DNA of 64,000 nucleotides from CBDBJQ01 sp965206405 (lineage in GTDB: Bacteria; Pseudomonadota; Alphaproteobacteria; UBA8366): NCBI GenBank assembly GCA_965206405.1, contig CBDBJQ010000006.1:2619003-2683002 (forward strand), read 5' to 3'. The position numbers and the translations under genes are program-made. The notes under the pieces were generated by a model. It was not told where the DNA came from. It made no database searches and was given only the letters and a program-made list of their open reading frames with translations. How positions within the stretch are numbered: position 1 is the stretch's first letter; each line of letters opens with the position of its first letter. Shown here piece by piece: positions 34,138-43,547 of this stretch.

Positions 34138-34964
34138 TGCCGGCAAAAATGTTCTCCGTAAAACCGTTTCCGGCAAAATCAATCGCCGCCGCATTCGCTC
34201 TCGGTGGGCTTCTGCTCCTGGCCCTGCCGATCCCCGGCTACGCCGCGGAAGCACCCGAGATCGAGACCCGCGAGTGGTCCTGGGACGGCATCTTCGGCCA
34301 GTTCGACAAGGCCGCCGCCCAGCGCGGCTTGCAGGTCTACAAGGAAGTCTGCGCCGCCTGCCACGGCCTGCGCCTGGTTGCCCACCGCAATCTTGCCGAT
34401 CTCGGCTACAACGCAGCGCAGATAAAGGCTTTCGCCGCCGAGTTCGAGGTCACTGACGGTCCCAACGAGGACGGCGACATGTATGTCCGCCCCGCCCGAC
34501 CGTCCGACCGCATCCTCAGTCCATTCGCCAACGACAATGCCGCGCGGGCCGCCAATAACGGCGCCCTGCCGCCCGATCTGTCCGTGATCGTCGAAGCTCG
34601 CGCGGGCGGACTCGACAATCTCGGCGGCCCCAGCGGTGCCGATTATGTCTATGCTTTGCTGACCGGCTACGCTGAGGCACCGAAGAGCATGTCGATGAGC
34701 GATGACATGCACTACAACAAGGCTTTCCCCGGCCATCAGATCGCCATGATCCCGCCGCTTGAGGACGGGCTGGTCGAATACGCCGACGGAACCAAGGCCA
34801 CGGTGGCGCAGATGTCGCACGACGTCACCACCTTCCTCGCCTGGGCGGCGGAGCCGAACCTCGAGGCCCGCAAGGCGATGGGGCTCAAGGTTATGCTATT
34901 CCTCATCTTCATGACCATCCTCGTCGTTATCGTAAAACGGCGCATATGGGCGCGTGTCCACTGA
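34137..34964 (+). CDS. petC: Cytochrome c1 of the bc1 complex
   Basis: A 275-aa heme protein. It has a Sec signal peptide (residues 1-37, ending GYAAEAP), heme-binding C72-A-A-C75-H76, a distal Met in FPGHQIAMIPPLEDG, and a C-terminal anchor (MGLKVMLFLIFMTILVVIVKRRIW). The ATG overlaps the petB stop by one base; a GTG one codon upstream is also possible. It completes the fbcFBC-type operon that passes electrons from ubiquinol to cytochrome c. Confidence 0.97.
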   Translation: MPAKMFSVKPFPAKSIAAAFALGGLLLLALPIPGYAAEAPEIETREWSWDGIFGQFDKAAAQRGLQVYKEVCAACHGLRLVAHRNLADLGYNAAQIKAFAAEFEVTDGPNEDGDMYVRPARPSDRILSPFANDNAARAANNGALPPDLSVIVEARAGGLDNLGGPSGADYVYALLTGYAEAPKSMSMSDDMHYNKAFPGHQIAMIPPLEDGLVEYADGTKATVAQMSHDVTTFLAWAAEPNLEARKAMGLKVMLFLIFMTILVVIVKRRIWARVH

Positions 34965-35001
34965 CGGCGAAAGGCCCGGCGCAAGACCGGCGAACACGGC
35001 C

Positions 35002-35066
35002 CGATGAACGCACCTCGATGAACACACCCCGGCACCCTTGGCACCCCTGGCGCCCCCGGCATCAAT
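35002..35066. repeat. Two short tandem arrays before mtnP (14 bp x 2, 9 bp x 4)
   Basis: CGATGAACGCACCT/CGATGAACACACCC is followed by 9-base units GGCACCCTT, GGCACCCCT, GGCGCCCCC and GGCATCAAT, ending at the mtnP start codon. They occupy the gap between petC and mtnP. Confidence 0.65.
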
Positions 35067-35964
35067 GACTACGCCCGGAACGCCCCCGGTACTCGGCATC
35101 ATCGGCGGCAGTGGCCTCTATGACCTGCCCGGCCTTGAGGACAAGGAGTGGTGCACCGGCGTCTCTGTCTTCGGTGAACCCTCGGACCAGCTCCTGTTCG
35201 CACAGCTCGCCGGACAACCAGTGATTTTTCTGCCCCGGCACGGAAGGGGCCACAGGATTCCACCTCATGCCATCAATTACCGCGCTAATATCGAGGCTCT
35301 GAAAAGAGCCGGCGTCACCGAAATCGTTTCCGTCTCGGCCGTCGGCTCGCTGGATGCGGAGCTCGGCCCGGGAAGTTTCGTTCTCGTCGATCAGTTCATC
35401 GACCGGACTCTGTCCCGCGCCGGAAGTTTCTTTGATACCGGGCTCGTCGCCCATGTGTCGATGGCCGACCCAGTCTGCAATCGTCTCTGCGACCACATCG
35501 AGGCGGCGGGAAAGGAAGCCGGCATCTCCATGCGGCGCGGCGGCGTTTATCTGGCCATGGAAGGACCGCAGTTTTCCAGCCGCGCGGAATCCCATCTCTA
35601 CAGAAGCTGGGGTTGCTCCGTCATCGGCATGACCAACATGCCGGAGGCGCGTCTCGCCCGAGAGGCAGAGATCTGCTACGCGAGCGTCGCTATGGTCACC
35701 GATTACGATTGCTGGCATGAGGGGCACGAAGACGTCAGCGTCGAGGCCGTCATCGCGGTTCTGCTCGCCAACGCCGACAAGGGCCGGTCGCTGATCAGCG
35801 CTGTTGCGCCCCGGCTGGGTGACAGAACCGCCTCCTGCCCAGCGGGCTGCCATACCGTTCTCGACACTGCCCTGGTCACCGACCCCTCGGTACGGGATCC
35901 GGCCCTGGTTGAAAAGCTCGACGCGATCGTCGGCCGCACCCTTAGCAAACAGTCAGGAAACTGA
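35065..35964 (+). CDS. mtnP: S-methyl-5'-thioadenosine phosphorylase
   Basis: Phosphorolyses methylthioadenosine to adenine and methylthioribose-1-phosphate in methionine salvage. A 299-aa member of the PNP/MTAP family: GIIGGSGLYDLPG (phosphate-binding N-terminus), LPRHGRGHRIPPHAINYRANI, MEGPQFSSRAES and SVAMVTDYDCW (base-binding). ATG 35065 gives family length; upstream codons are repeats. No other methionine-salvage gene is adjacent. It is convergent with the MFS gene. Confidence 0.95.
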   Translation: MTTPGTPPVLGIIGGSGLYDLPGLEDKEWCTGVSVFGEPSDQLLFAQLAGQPVIFLPRHGRGHRIPPHAINYRANIEALKRAGVTEIVSVSAVGSLDAELGPGSFVLVDQFIDRTLSRAGSFFDTGLVAHVSMADPVCNRLCDHIEAAGKEAGISMRRGGVYLAMEGPQFSSRAESHLYRSWGCSVIGMTNMPEARLAREAEICYASVAMVTDYDCWHEGHEDVSVEAVIAVLLANADKGRSLISAVAPRLGDRTASCPAGCHTVLDTALVTDPSVRDPALVEKLDAIVGRTLSKQSGN

Positions 35965-35980
35965 CCACGGGGGCAGTCGA

Positions 35981-37237
35981 TCAGGCGGTCGGGAGATCCT
36001 CCTCCAGATCGACATCATGGCGTGGATCGAGCTCGGTTCCGATCGGAGAAACCGGCTGTGGCGCGGCGGCGAAGGGCACCGGCTCCTCGGCCACAATCGG
36101 ACGGGCGACCAGAAGACGACGGGTGGAAAAAACTGCCATTCCCACACCGGCCGCAGCGGTCAGAAAAAACAGCCCCTCGGGTCCGATCAGGCCCATCGGC
36201 ACCGATGCCAGCATCGGGCCGATGATCGCGCCGACGCTGAAAAACAGGATCAGGCCGGCCGACACGCTGATCCGGTCATCGGCCTCAACGAAATCGTTCG
36301 CATGGGCAACGCTCAGCGGATAGAGAAGAAACGCGGATCCTCCGAAGACACCGGCCAGCGCAAAGGTTGCCACAGGACCCAGATCCACCACCTGGGTCAT
36401 CAACCCGCTCGCGATGGCGAGAAAGAACGCCGTCGTTGCGAGTACGACGCGCCGGTCGAAATTGTCGGAAAGCCGCCCCACCGGCCACTGGACAAGAAGC
36501 CCACCGAGCAGCAGCGCCACCATAAAGCCGACAGTGCCGTCCCGGCCCATTCCAAGTGCGTGCGTGAAGGTCGGGGCCAGGGCGTAAGTGGCGCCAAGGA
36601 CCAATCCAGCCGTCAGGACACCGACAGTAGCGAGCGGAGATGCCGCAAGTAGCCTGTTCAGACCGAAAGGAGAGGTTGCTAACAATACCGGCGCGGGACG
36701 ACGGGTCAGAGCCACCGGCACCAACGCCATGGACAGCATGATGGAGACGGCGACGAACAGCCCCAGCCCGCCAGGAATATCGGCGAGCAGAAAAACCTGT
36801 CCGGCGCCGACCCCAAGGTGGGAGATGCTGATGTAGAACGCGAAAACCTGGCCGCGGATCTGGTTCGGCGTGCGATCATTGAGCCAGCTCTCCATGCACA
36901 TGAAGAGGCCAGCCATGCAGAAACCACCAAGGAAACGCAGCAGCATCCAGGCGGCCTCGTGCGATAGAAAAGCGTGCGCCAGGGTGGCGGCGGAGAAGGT
37001 CGAGGCGAGCACGGCAAAGGTCCGGATGTGCCCGACCGATTCCAGGAGGCCGCGGGCGGTCAACGAGCCGATCAGAATTCCGCCCCAGTAGCCCGACATC
37101 ACGACCCCGATGACGACCGGCGAGATGTCGCCATTCGCCAGCCTCCATGCAAGCAGGGTCGTCAGCAAGCCATTGCCGACGAACAGCAACGCGGCCCCGA
37201 TCAGCACCGAGGAAATGGAGAGCAGACTGTCGCGCAT
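35981..37237 (-). CDS. MFS transporter (YcaD-like)
   Basis: An integral membrane protein of about 418 aa with 12 predicted helices in two halves. The loop signature GRLSDNFDRRVVL lies in the second half, and GYWGGILIGSLTARGLLESVGH at the first inter-helix loop, as in the YcaD/UMF-type MFS group. The C-terminal ~45 residues are acidic and cytoplasmic. The start is uncertain: ATG 37237 (MRDSLLSISSVLIG) fits the first helix; codons at 37276 and 37324 are also in frame. Substrate unknown. Confidence 0.85.
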   Translation of the reverse strand: MRDSLLSISSVLIGAALLFVGNGLLTTLLAWRLANGDISPVVIGVVMSGYWGGILIGSLTARGLLESVGHIRTFAVLASTFSAATLAHAFLSHEAAWMLLRFLGGFCMAGLFMCMESWLNDRTPNQIRGQVFAFYISISHLGVGAGQVFLLADIPGGLGLFVAVSIMLSMALVPVALTRRPAPVLLATSPFGLNRLLAASPLATVGVLTAGLVLGATYALAPTFTHALGMGRDGTVGFMVALLLGGLLVQWPVGRLSDNFDRRVVLATTAFFLAIASGLMTQVVDLGPVATFALAGVFGGSAFLLYPLSVAHANDFVEADDRISVSAGLILFFSVGAIIGPMLASVPMGLIGPEGLFFLTAAAGVGMAVFSTRRLLVARPIVAEEPVPFAAAPQPVSPIGTELDPRHDVDLEEDLPTA

Positions 37238-37361
37238 CGCGGAAAAATCCGACGTCACGCGGGCGGTGCGACACATCGCATACCCGAATGAGCCGCATAT
37301 GCTTTCAGCGGCGGGCGCTGTCAATGCCCCCGGGCAGGTTTATTTTTGCGGCCTGTTTTTA

Positions 37362-37895
37362 CTACGCGACGCGCGGGGCGGGCTGGGGTGTTTGCTCGAC
37401 CGGGCCACCAGCCTTACGCCACGCGCCGAAGCCGCCGGCTATGTGCGCCACCGATGTAATGCCCATGTCCTGAACGGCCTTCACGGCGAGGGCCGAACGC
37501 CAGGCACTGCCACAGAAAAACACGAGTTCCCGGCCCGAGGAGAACTCCTCGCGATGGTAGGGGCAGTCCGGATCAATCCAGAACTCGAGCATGCCACGCG
37601 GCGCGTGGAGCGAGCCGGGAATGGTGCCGTCGCGCCACAATTCATGGATATCCCTGAGGTCAACGATAAGAACGCTGTCGTCATCAACAAGATCAAGGGC
37701 GGTTTTGACCGGGATTGTCTCGATCTCGGCCTCGGCTTCCGCGAGCAACCGGCGGAAGCCCCTCTTCAGGGTCGCCTGCCCGAAGCCCGCTCGCTGAAGG
37801 CCTGTCGCAGTGACCAGCGCGGAAAGCGGACCTTCGGCCGCACACCAGCCCCGCACTCGCCGCCGCACAGTTCTCACTATGGCGACGACAGGCAC
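37362..37895 (-). CDS. Rhodanese-like sulfurtransferase (copy 1 of a tandem pair)
   Basis: A single rhodanese domain with the active-site loop FFCGSAWRSAL (C128). Residues about 43-170 match the next gene closely (EAEAEIETI, LHAPRGMLEFW, YHREEFSSG). The N-terminal ~42 residues are unlike the paralogue and may be wrongly included, because several GTG codons occur there. The C-terminus ends in a Pro/Gln-rich tail. It is third in a run after dienelactone hydrolase and copy 2. Confidence 0.85.
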   Translation of the reverse strand: MPVVAIVRTVRRRVRGWCAAEGPLSALVTATGLQRAGFGQATLKRGFRRLLAEAEAEIETIPVKTALDLVDDDSVLIVDLRDIHELWRDGTIPGSLHAPRGMLEFWIDPDCPYHREEFSSGRELVFFCGSAWRSALAVKAVQDMGITSVAHIAGGFGAWRKAGGPVEQTPQPAPRVA

Positions 37896-37933
37896 GAGCG
37901 TTTTCTATCGTGGTCAGGGTTTGTTGCGGTGAG

Positions 37934-38359
37934 CTAGGATTTCGCGGGCTGGGGTTTCGGTGCGGGCTGGGGCTTTTCTTCGACCAACCCGCCCGCCTCC
38001 TTCCAGGCGCTGAAGCCGCCGGCGATGTGCGCGACCGGCTCGACACCCATGTCCTGGACAGTCTTCGCGGCGAGGGCCGAACGCCAGGCGCCGGCACAGA
38101 GGAACACCAGTTTCTTGCCCGAGGAGAACTCCTCGCGGTGATAGGGACTGTCCGGATCAACCCAAAACTCGAGCATGCCCCGCGGGGCGTGGAGTGAACC
38201 GGGGATGATGCCCTCGCGCCACAGTTCCCGGACGTCCCGGAGATCGACGATGATCACGCTGTCGTCACCGACGAGATCGAAGGCGGCCTCGGTCTCGATC
38301 GTCTCGATTTCGGCCTCAGCCTCTGCGATCAGCTGGCGGAAGCCCTTTTTCAGAGCCAT
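37934..38359 (-). CDS. Rhodanese-like sulfurtransferase (copy 2 of a tandem pair)
   Basis: A 141-aa rhodanese-domain protein with active-site FLCAGAWRSAL (C88) and conserved VDLRDVRELWREG. It is highly similar to the downstream copy, so the pair is a recent tandem duplication. The two differ in the residue after the catalytic Cys (Gly in copy 1, Ala in copy 2), which can affect substrate use. The tail EEKPQPAPKPQPAKS is low-complexity. It lies 3 bases from the dienelactone hydrolase gene, so they are co-transcribed. Confidence 0.9.
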   Translation of the reverse strand: MALKKGFRQLIAEAEAEIETIETEAAFDLVGDDSVIIVDLRDVRELWREGIIPGSLHAPRGMLEFWVDPDSPYHREEFSSGKKLVFLCAGAWRSALAAKTVQDMGVEPVAHIAGGFSAWKEAGGLVEEKPQPAPKPQPAKS

Positions 38360-38362
38360 GGG

Positions 38363-39028
38363 CTAGCCTTTCATGTGGGTGGAAAAGAACGCCAGTGTTC
38401 GTTCGCGCGCCAGCTTCGCGCTGTCCGGCTCAAACTGCCCGCGATGGTCGCAATTGAAGCCATGATCGGCATGGTAGACATGAATCTCCGCCTGCGGCTG
38501 GGCGGCCCGAATCGTCTCGATATCCTCCATCGGAATGCTCGCATCCATATCGCCGAAATGCATCATCAGCGGACAGGCGGGTTTCTCGTCCTTGAACGGG
38601 ACGATTTGTCCGCCGTAATAGGAAACCCCGCAGGAGACGCCCTCGACCCGACAAGCAGTGAGGAAAGTCAGCGATCCGCCCCAGCAGTAGCCAACCACAC
38701 CGACCGGGGTTGGCAATGACTTCACCGCGGCACGGATATCCATGACGGGCCCGTCCCAGCCGGCCTGATCCCTGAGAGACCGGGCCTCAGTCATCGCCTC
38801 GGGCGTATAGGGCAGCGCCACGTCCGGAGAGACCCGGTCATAGATGGCCGGGGCCACCGCCACATACCCGTCGGCGGCGAAACCATCGGTCACTTCCCGG
38901 ATGTGGTCGTTGACACCGAACACTTCCTGCAAAACAACGACGCCGCCCTTCGGCTCTCCGGCCGGCTCGGCGCGCCAGGCGTTGAATTGATGGCCGTCTT
39001 CGGCTGTCAGTTTGATAATAGATCCCAT
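38363..39028 (-). CDS. Dienelactone hydrolase family protein
   Basis: A 221-aa alpha/beta hydrolase of the DLH family with the Cys-Asp-His triad: C115 in GYCWGGSL, D162 in GDMDASIP and H189 in HADHGFNCD. Classical members hydrolyse dienelactone to maleylacetate, but many have other ester substrates. ATG 39028 (MGSIIKLTAEDGHQF) gives the usual start. It heads the operon with the two rhodaneses; the reason for that pairing is unknown. Confidence 0.9.
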   Translation of the reverse strand: MGSIIKLTAEDGHQFNAWRAEPAGEPKGGVVVLQEVFGVNDHIREVTDGFAADGYVAVAPAIYDRVSPDVALPYTPEAMTEARSLRDQAGWDGPVMDIRAAVKSLPTPVGVVGYCWGGSLTFLTACRVEGVSCGVSYYGGQIVPFKDEKPACPLMMHFGDMDASIPMEDIETIRAAQPQAEIHVYHADHGFNCDHRGQFEPDSAKLARERTLAFFSTHMKG

Positions 39029-39170
39029 GTCCAACCCCCCGTCGGTAAATCCCCTACTTGTAGCCGTATCCCGCATATCATGCGGCGGGCGGAGTGTAGG
39101 AGTCCGCCCGCGTGTCGACAAGCCACTGTTCCGGTTTCAGCACACAAAATGCCAAGCATCCGGGGGCTGC

Positions 39171-40271
39171 CTACACGTTGAACCGGTAGAGCACGATATC
39201 GCCGTCCTGGAGCGCGTAGTTACGGCCTTCGCGGCGCATCCGGCCCCTCTCGCAGGCACCCTGTTCCCCGCCGCAGGCAACGAAATCCCCATGTGAAATC
39301 GTTTCTGCGGCAATAAAGCCACGCTCGAAGTCGGTATGGATCCGGCCAGCAGCGGCGGCAGCCGTGGTGCCGATCGGCACGGTCCAGGCCCGGGTCTCCT
39401 TCGGCCCGGTTGTATGGTAGGTCAGCAGGCCCAACAGGCTGTAGCCGGCCTGGATCACGCGGTCGAGGCCGGATTCGGGAAGATCGAGGGACTGGAGAAA
39501 ATCACGGCGTTCCTCATTGCTCTCCAGTCGGGCGATTTCGGCCTCGATCCCGGCTGACATCACGACCACCGGCGCACCCTCCCGCTCGGCCATCGCAGCG
39601 ACGGCGTCGGAATGCCGGTTCCCGGAAGTGGCAGCCTCTTCTTCGACATTGGCGATATACAGCACCGGCTTGGCGGTCAGCAGGCCGAGCCGGCGGAGCG
39701 CCTCGCGCCCCGCTTCCGGCACCGCCGCGGCCCGCGCCGGCTGGCCGGCGCGCAACACGGCAAGTACGGGTTCGAGTGTGATCAGGAGGCTTGCTGCCTC
39801 CCGGTCGCCGCCGCGGGATTTCTTCTCCGCGCTCTCGACCCGGCGCTCGAGGCTCTCGAGATCGGCAAGCATAAGTTCGGTCGCCACCGTCTCAGCGTCC
39901 CGGACGGGATCCACCGACCCCTCGACATGGCTGACATCGGAATCTTCGAAGCAGCGGAGCACCATCAGTACCGCGTCGACCTCGCGAATATTGGCAAGGA
40001 ACCGGTTACCCAGCCCCTCGCCCCGCGACGCACCCCGCACCAGCCCCGCGATGTCGACGAACTCAAGGAACGTCGGCACCACTTCGCAAGAGCCGGAGAG
40101 CTGCGCTATCTCCGCCAGGCGCGGATCGGGAACGGGCACCCGGCCAATATTCGGCTCGATCGTGCAGAAGGGGAAATTCTCTGCTGCGGCCGCGGCGGTA
40201 CGGGTCAGGGCGTTGAACAGGGTCGATTTGCCGACATTCGGAAGGCCGACAATGCCGCAATTAAACCCCAT
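39171..40271 (-). CDS. ychF: Ribosome-associated ATPase YchF/Ola1
   Basis: A 366-aa Obg-family P-loop protein that prefers ATP. The P-loop is GLPNVGKST (9-17). DIAGLVRGASRGEGLGNRFL is the switch region, with the hydrophobic substitution typical of the family. ANVEEE stands at the base-recognition position. A C-terminal TGS domain ends GDIVLYRFNV. It overlaps the pth end by 11 bases, the common pth-ychF arrangement. Confidence 0.97.
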   Translation of the reverse strand: MGFNCGIVGLPNVGKSTLFNALTRTAAAAAENFPFCTIEPNIGRVPVPDPRLAEIAQLSGSCEVVPTFLEFVDIAGLVRGASRGEGLGNRFLANIREVDAVLMVLRCFEDSDVSHVEGSVDPVRDAETVATELMLADLESLERRVESAEKKSRGGDREAASLLITLEPVLAVLRAGQPARAAAVPEAGREALRRLGLLTAKPVLYIANVEEEAATSGNRHSDAVAAMAEREGAPVVVMSAGIEAEIARLESNEERRDFLQSLDLPESGLDRVIQAGYSLLGLLTYHTTGPKETRAWTVPIGTTAAAAAGRIHTDFERGFIAAETISHGDFVACGGEQGACERGRMRREGRNYALQDGDIVLYRFNV

Positions 40272-40956
40272 CCGGCGCACCCTCTCCGAGTTTCGTGCCT
40301 GACCCTGCCGAGTTTGTTCCGTTCTCTGCTGCCGCGCCAGTCGACTGTTGGTTCTCCCCCTGTCCATCCTCCTCGACCGGTCTCAAGGGTGCCACCCGGC
40401 TGTTCATCTTCGAGAGAAAAGCGTCGTGCAGGGCGTCATCGGCCAGCATCGGCGCCAGGGCGCCGACAGCATCGACGACCCCGCCGGCAAGCGGGCGTTC
40501 CGCTTTCGAAAAATCCGACAGGACATGGCCCAGGATCCTGTCCTTGGTGCACGGCCGGCCGATGCCGAGACGCAGGCGCGTATAGTCCGCGCCGATCGCC
40601 GCATGGATGTCGCGCAGACCGTTATGGCCGGCATGCCCACCGCCGTATTTGAGGCGCAGGCGGCCCAGCAGGAGATCGAGTTCGTCGTGGATGACCAGAA
40701 CCGTCTGCGGCTCGATCTTGTGGAAGTTCACGGCCGCCCCGACAGCGCGGCCGGAATTGTTCATGAAGTCGACCGGTTTGACCGCCAACACCTTCTCATG
40801 GCCGAGCCGGCCCTCGGCGCACAGCGCTCCGAACCGGTCACGCCACGCGCCGAAACCATTCGCTTCAGCAATTCGGTCCAGCGCCATGAAGCCGATATTG
40901 TGGCGATTGTTCTCGTATTTCGGACCGGGGTTTCCGAGACCGACGAAGAGAAGCAT
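40261..40956 (-). CDS. pth: Peptidyl-tRNA hydrolase
   Basis: Releases tRNA from prematurely dissociated peptidyl-tRNAs. A 231-aa protein with catalytic H19 (NNRHNIGF), the FMNNSG and HDELDLLLG motifs (catalytic Asp) and GGGHAGHNGLRDI. The core ends near residue 190, followed by a ~40-residue Gly/Glu/Asn-rich tail not needed for catalysis in other bacteria. It lies 9 bases after the ribosomal protein L25 gene, which is a standard pairing. Confidence 0.96.
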   Translation of the reverse strand: MLLFVGLGNPGPKYENNRHNIGFMALDRIAEANGFGAWRDRFGALCAEGRLGHEKVLAVKPVDFMNNSGRAVGAAVNFHKIEPQTVLVIHDELDLLLGRLRLKYGGGHAGHNGLRDIHAAIGADYTRLRLGIGRPCTKDRILGHVLSDFSKAERPLAGGVVDAVGALAPMLADDALHDAFLSKMNSRVAPLRPVEEDGQGENQQSTGAAAENGTNSAGSGTKLGEGAPDGV

Positions 40957-40965
40957 GGCTGACGC

Positions 40966-41661
40966 CTATCCTTCTCCCTCGCCCTTGTCCTCGCCATCCT
41001 TGGAATCGGCATCCGCCTCTTCCTCGGTGGCCTCGCCGTCCTCGCCCTCGAGACCTTCTTCGCCTTCTTCCAATTCCTCGGCCGCAGTCTCCTCGGCAAC
41101 CACCGTCGGCGCCGCGACCGTCGCAATGGTGAAATCCCGATCCGTGATCGTCGACGTGGTGCCGTCGGGCAGCGTGATCATGCTGATATGTATGCCATCG
41201 CCAATCTCAAGGCCGGTGAGGTCGATCTCGATCTGCTGGGGGATATTGTTGACCTGGCACATCAGCTCGAGCGAACGCCGCACCACGTTCAGAACGCCAC
41301 CGCGCTTGAGGCCCGGCGATTCCTCTTCATTGAGAAAGATGCAGGGTACATCGACAGCCAGCGAAGTACTGGCGGTCACCCGCAGGAAATCGACATGCAG
41401 GACGCGATCCGTGACCGGATCGAACTGCACCTCGCGGGGCAGAACCCGTTCGTGCTCGCCGCCGACTTCAATGTCGTAGACCGTGGAATAGAGCGCGCCG
41501 GCGGCAAGATCACGCTGCAGGGTGGTCGGTTCGACGGACACCGGTACCGGCGGTCGCTCGCCCCCATAGATCACGCCCAGTACTCGTCCTGCGCGGCGCT
41601 CGGCGCGTGCCGGGCCCTTGCCCCGTCCCTCGCGCAACACTGCCGTCATCGCGTTCGCCAT
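40966..41661 (-). CDS. rplY: 50S ribosomal protein L25 (CTC type, general stress)
   Basis: A 231-aa 5S rRNA-binding protein with two domains: the L25 beta-barrel (residues about 1-95, AVLREGRGKGPARAERRAGRVLGVIYGG) and the TL5/CTC C-terminal domain (from VPCIFLNEEESPGLKRGG). The very acidic tail is rich in Glu, Asp and Gly. ATG 41661 has a GGAG site at good spacing; a GTG 15 bases upstream is less likely. First of the L25-pth-ychF set. Confidence 0.95.
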   Translation of the reverse strand: MANAMTAVLREGRGKGPARAERRAGRVLGVIYGGERPPVPVSVEPTTLQRDLAAGALYSTVYDIEVGGEHERVLPREVQFDPVTDRVLHVDFLRVTASTSLAVDVPCIFLNEEESPGLKRGGVLNVVRRSLELMCQVNNIPQQIEIDLTGLEIGDGIHISMITLPDGTTSTITDRDFTIATVAAPTVVAEETAAEELEEGEEGLEGEDGEATEEEADADSKDGEDKGEGEG

Positions 41662-41859
41662 GGCTCCGGTCTCCACAGTTTCTCGGGTTTTTTCCGGTGT
41701 TTTCGCCTGCCTGCCCTGATTCCAAGGGTTGGCGCGATCCCGGCTAGATAGTCATCGAAGCCCTGTAAGTCAAATACACCGGGCCTTATCGAGCCCCCGC
41801 TGATCTCCGCCAGAAATTGCCGAATTTTGCCGATCCTGCCGGAATCCCGAGACAGGTCG

Positions 41860-42789
41860 TCAGTCGAACAGGCTGGATACCGACCGGGCTTCGCTGATCC
41901 TGGAGATCGCCTCGGCAAAGAGCGGGGCGATGGAGAGATGGTGAATGCTGTCGGACACCCGCACCGCCTCAGTGGGCAGAATGCTGTCGGTGACAACAAG
42001 ACGTTCCAGCGGCGCCGCGGTAACACGGGCAACCGCCCCGCCCGACAGGACGCCGTGGGTGACATAGGCGGAGATCGATTTGGCTCCTTGCTCGATCAGC
42101 TTCTCGGCGGCGTTGCACAGCGTGCCCGCCGAATCGACGATATCGTCGACCAGGATGCACTCCCGCCCGTCAACCTCGCCGATGATGTTCATAACCTCCG
42201 AGACCCCGTCACGCTCCCGGCGCTTGTCGATGATCGCAAGGTCTGCGTCGACGCGGCCGGCGATCGACCGCGCCCGGACCACGCCGCCGGCGTCCGGGGA
42301 GACGATGACCGGCCGACCGCTGAGATTTTTCTGTATGTCCGGGGCGAAGACCGGTGCCGCGTACAGATTGTCGGTCGGAATGTCGAAAAAACCCTGTATC
42401 TGGCCCGAATGCAGATCCAGTGTCAGTACCCTGTCGGCGCCGGCCGTGGTCAGGAGATTGGCCACCAGCTTGGCGGAAATCGGTGTTCTTGGGCCCGTTT
42501 TCCGGTCTTGGCGGGCATAGCCGAAATAGGGAATAACTGCTGTAATCCGGGTCGCCGAGCCGCGTTTCAGGGCGTCGATCGCGACCAGTAGCTCAAGCAG
42601 GTTGTCATTCGCCGGATAGCTCGTCGATTGGATGATGAACATGTCCTCGCCGCGGACATTTTCCTCGATTTCGACGAACACTTCCATATCGGAGAACCGG
42701 CGGACCGCTGCCTTGGTCAGCGGAATCTTGAGGCCGGCCGAGATCGCCTCCGCCAGGGGTCTGTTGCTGTTGCAGGAAAGGATTTTCAT
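41860..42789 (-). CDS. prs: Ribose-phosphate pyrophosphokinase (PRPP synthetase)
   Basis: Makes PRPP from ribose-5-phosphate and ATP for nucleotide, His and Trp synthesis. A 309-aa class I enzyme: N-terminal MKILSCNSNRPLAEAI, the flexible loop PYFGYARQDRKTGPRTPISAKLVA, LDLHSGQIQGFFD and the ribose-phosphate site LVDDIVDSAGTL. Length and motifs are canonical. It precedes L25 on the same strand across a ~200-base gap in which I see no gene. Confidence 0.97.
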   Translation of the reverse strand: MKILSCNSNRPLAEAISAGLKIPLTKAAVRRFSDMEVFVEIEENVRGEDMFIIQSTSYPANDNLLELLVAIDALKRGSATRITAVIPYFGYARQDRKTGPRTPISAKLVANLLTTAGADRVLTLDLHSGQIQGFFDIPTDNLYAAPVFAPDIQKNLSGRPVIVSPDAGGVVRARSIAGRVDADLAIIDKRRERDGVSEVMNIIGEVDGRECILVDDIVDSAGTLCNAAEKLIEQGAKSISAYVTHGVLSGGAVARVTAAPLERLVVTDSILPTEAVRVSDSIHHLSIAPLFAEAISRISEARSVSSLFD

Positions 42790-43547
42790 CCATCAGACCT
42801 TTCGGCGACGCGCCACTTCCATGGCGATTTCCATGGCGATTTTGGGCGATTTTGTGTGGCGATTTCTATAGCAATGCGGCGGTAGCATGGCAATCACGAC
42901 CATGCCCATCACCATCTGTACCACATCAGCTGGCGCGAATCGGAAGATGTGCAGGCAGGGAGCCGACGATCACCTGCCCCGTTGTGTAATTCTAGGCAAA
43001 ATAGATCCGCAGGGAATACCGAGGGTCGGAGCTGGCAGTCTTGTTTTTCAGGTATTCGAGCGTCTCGAGACGGCGGTTGTCGAAATGCACCGCACATGAT
43101 TTTCTCGATGGGCTGATGCAGGGCTGCAAAGAGGGCTACAAAGAACGCGGCTTCGTCCGGCCTACCGAGGCTCTCCCCAAGTTGGGCAACGCATTCCCGC
43201 CTGTCCCCATTGGTGAGCTTCCAGTGCTCCTGTAGCCAGTCTGCGGAGAGAAAACGCGGGCAACACAGAAGTAGCGGCTGGTCGCGGTTTTGCGTTTTTG
43301 ATGCCGTTTTCCGTGCAACGCAGGCCGCCCGCTTGAATGGCATTCATTGAACACCATCCTTTCGCATCCAGCGGCGACACAGCCGCGGATCACATATCTA
43401 GACCGCAATCAGCACACAGCACACAACCGCTGCGCACAGGGACAGCACCAGTAATTGGAAAAGATAAGGCACGCCGCTTCCTTAGTTCCACCGTCTCGCA
43501 GAAAACCCCGCAAAACCTTACAGAAAAAGCCCCTGCAACTTTCCGCG
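42790..43547. other. Intergenic region of ~760 bases, no confident gene
   Basis: It begins with a 12-bp tandem array (42817-42864, TTCCATGGCGAT-type units). On the minus strand a 32-codon frame from GTG 43090 to a TAG at 42992 (starts MHFDNRRLETLEYLKNKTAS) has protein-like codon use but no recognised family. Several other short frames overlap each other and none stands out. It may hold a decayed gene or a small RNA. Confidence 0.4.

Noticed and set aside
32878..34254. Long minus-strand frame of 458 codons opposite petB/petC
   Set aside because: It is antisense to well-conserved bc1 genes, has a skewed His/Asp/Gln composition and no family motif.
37921..38160. Assembly duplication artefact at the tandem rhodaneses
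   Set aside because: The two copies differ at many positions, including the active-site loop and tails, so they are true paralogues and not a collapsed or duplicated contig segment.
43136..43408. Possible gene in the gap between prs and pgeF, reading ALPNLGRASVGRTKPRSL on the minus strand
   Set aside because: Three frames overlap here with similar length and none shows a conserved domain or good ribosome site. I left it as intergenic.
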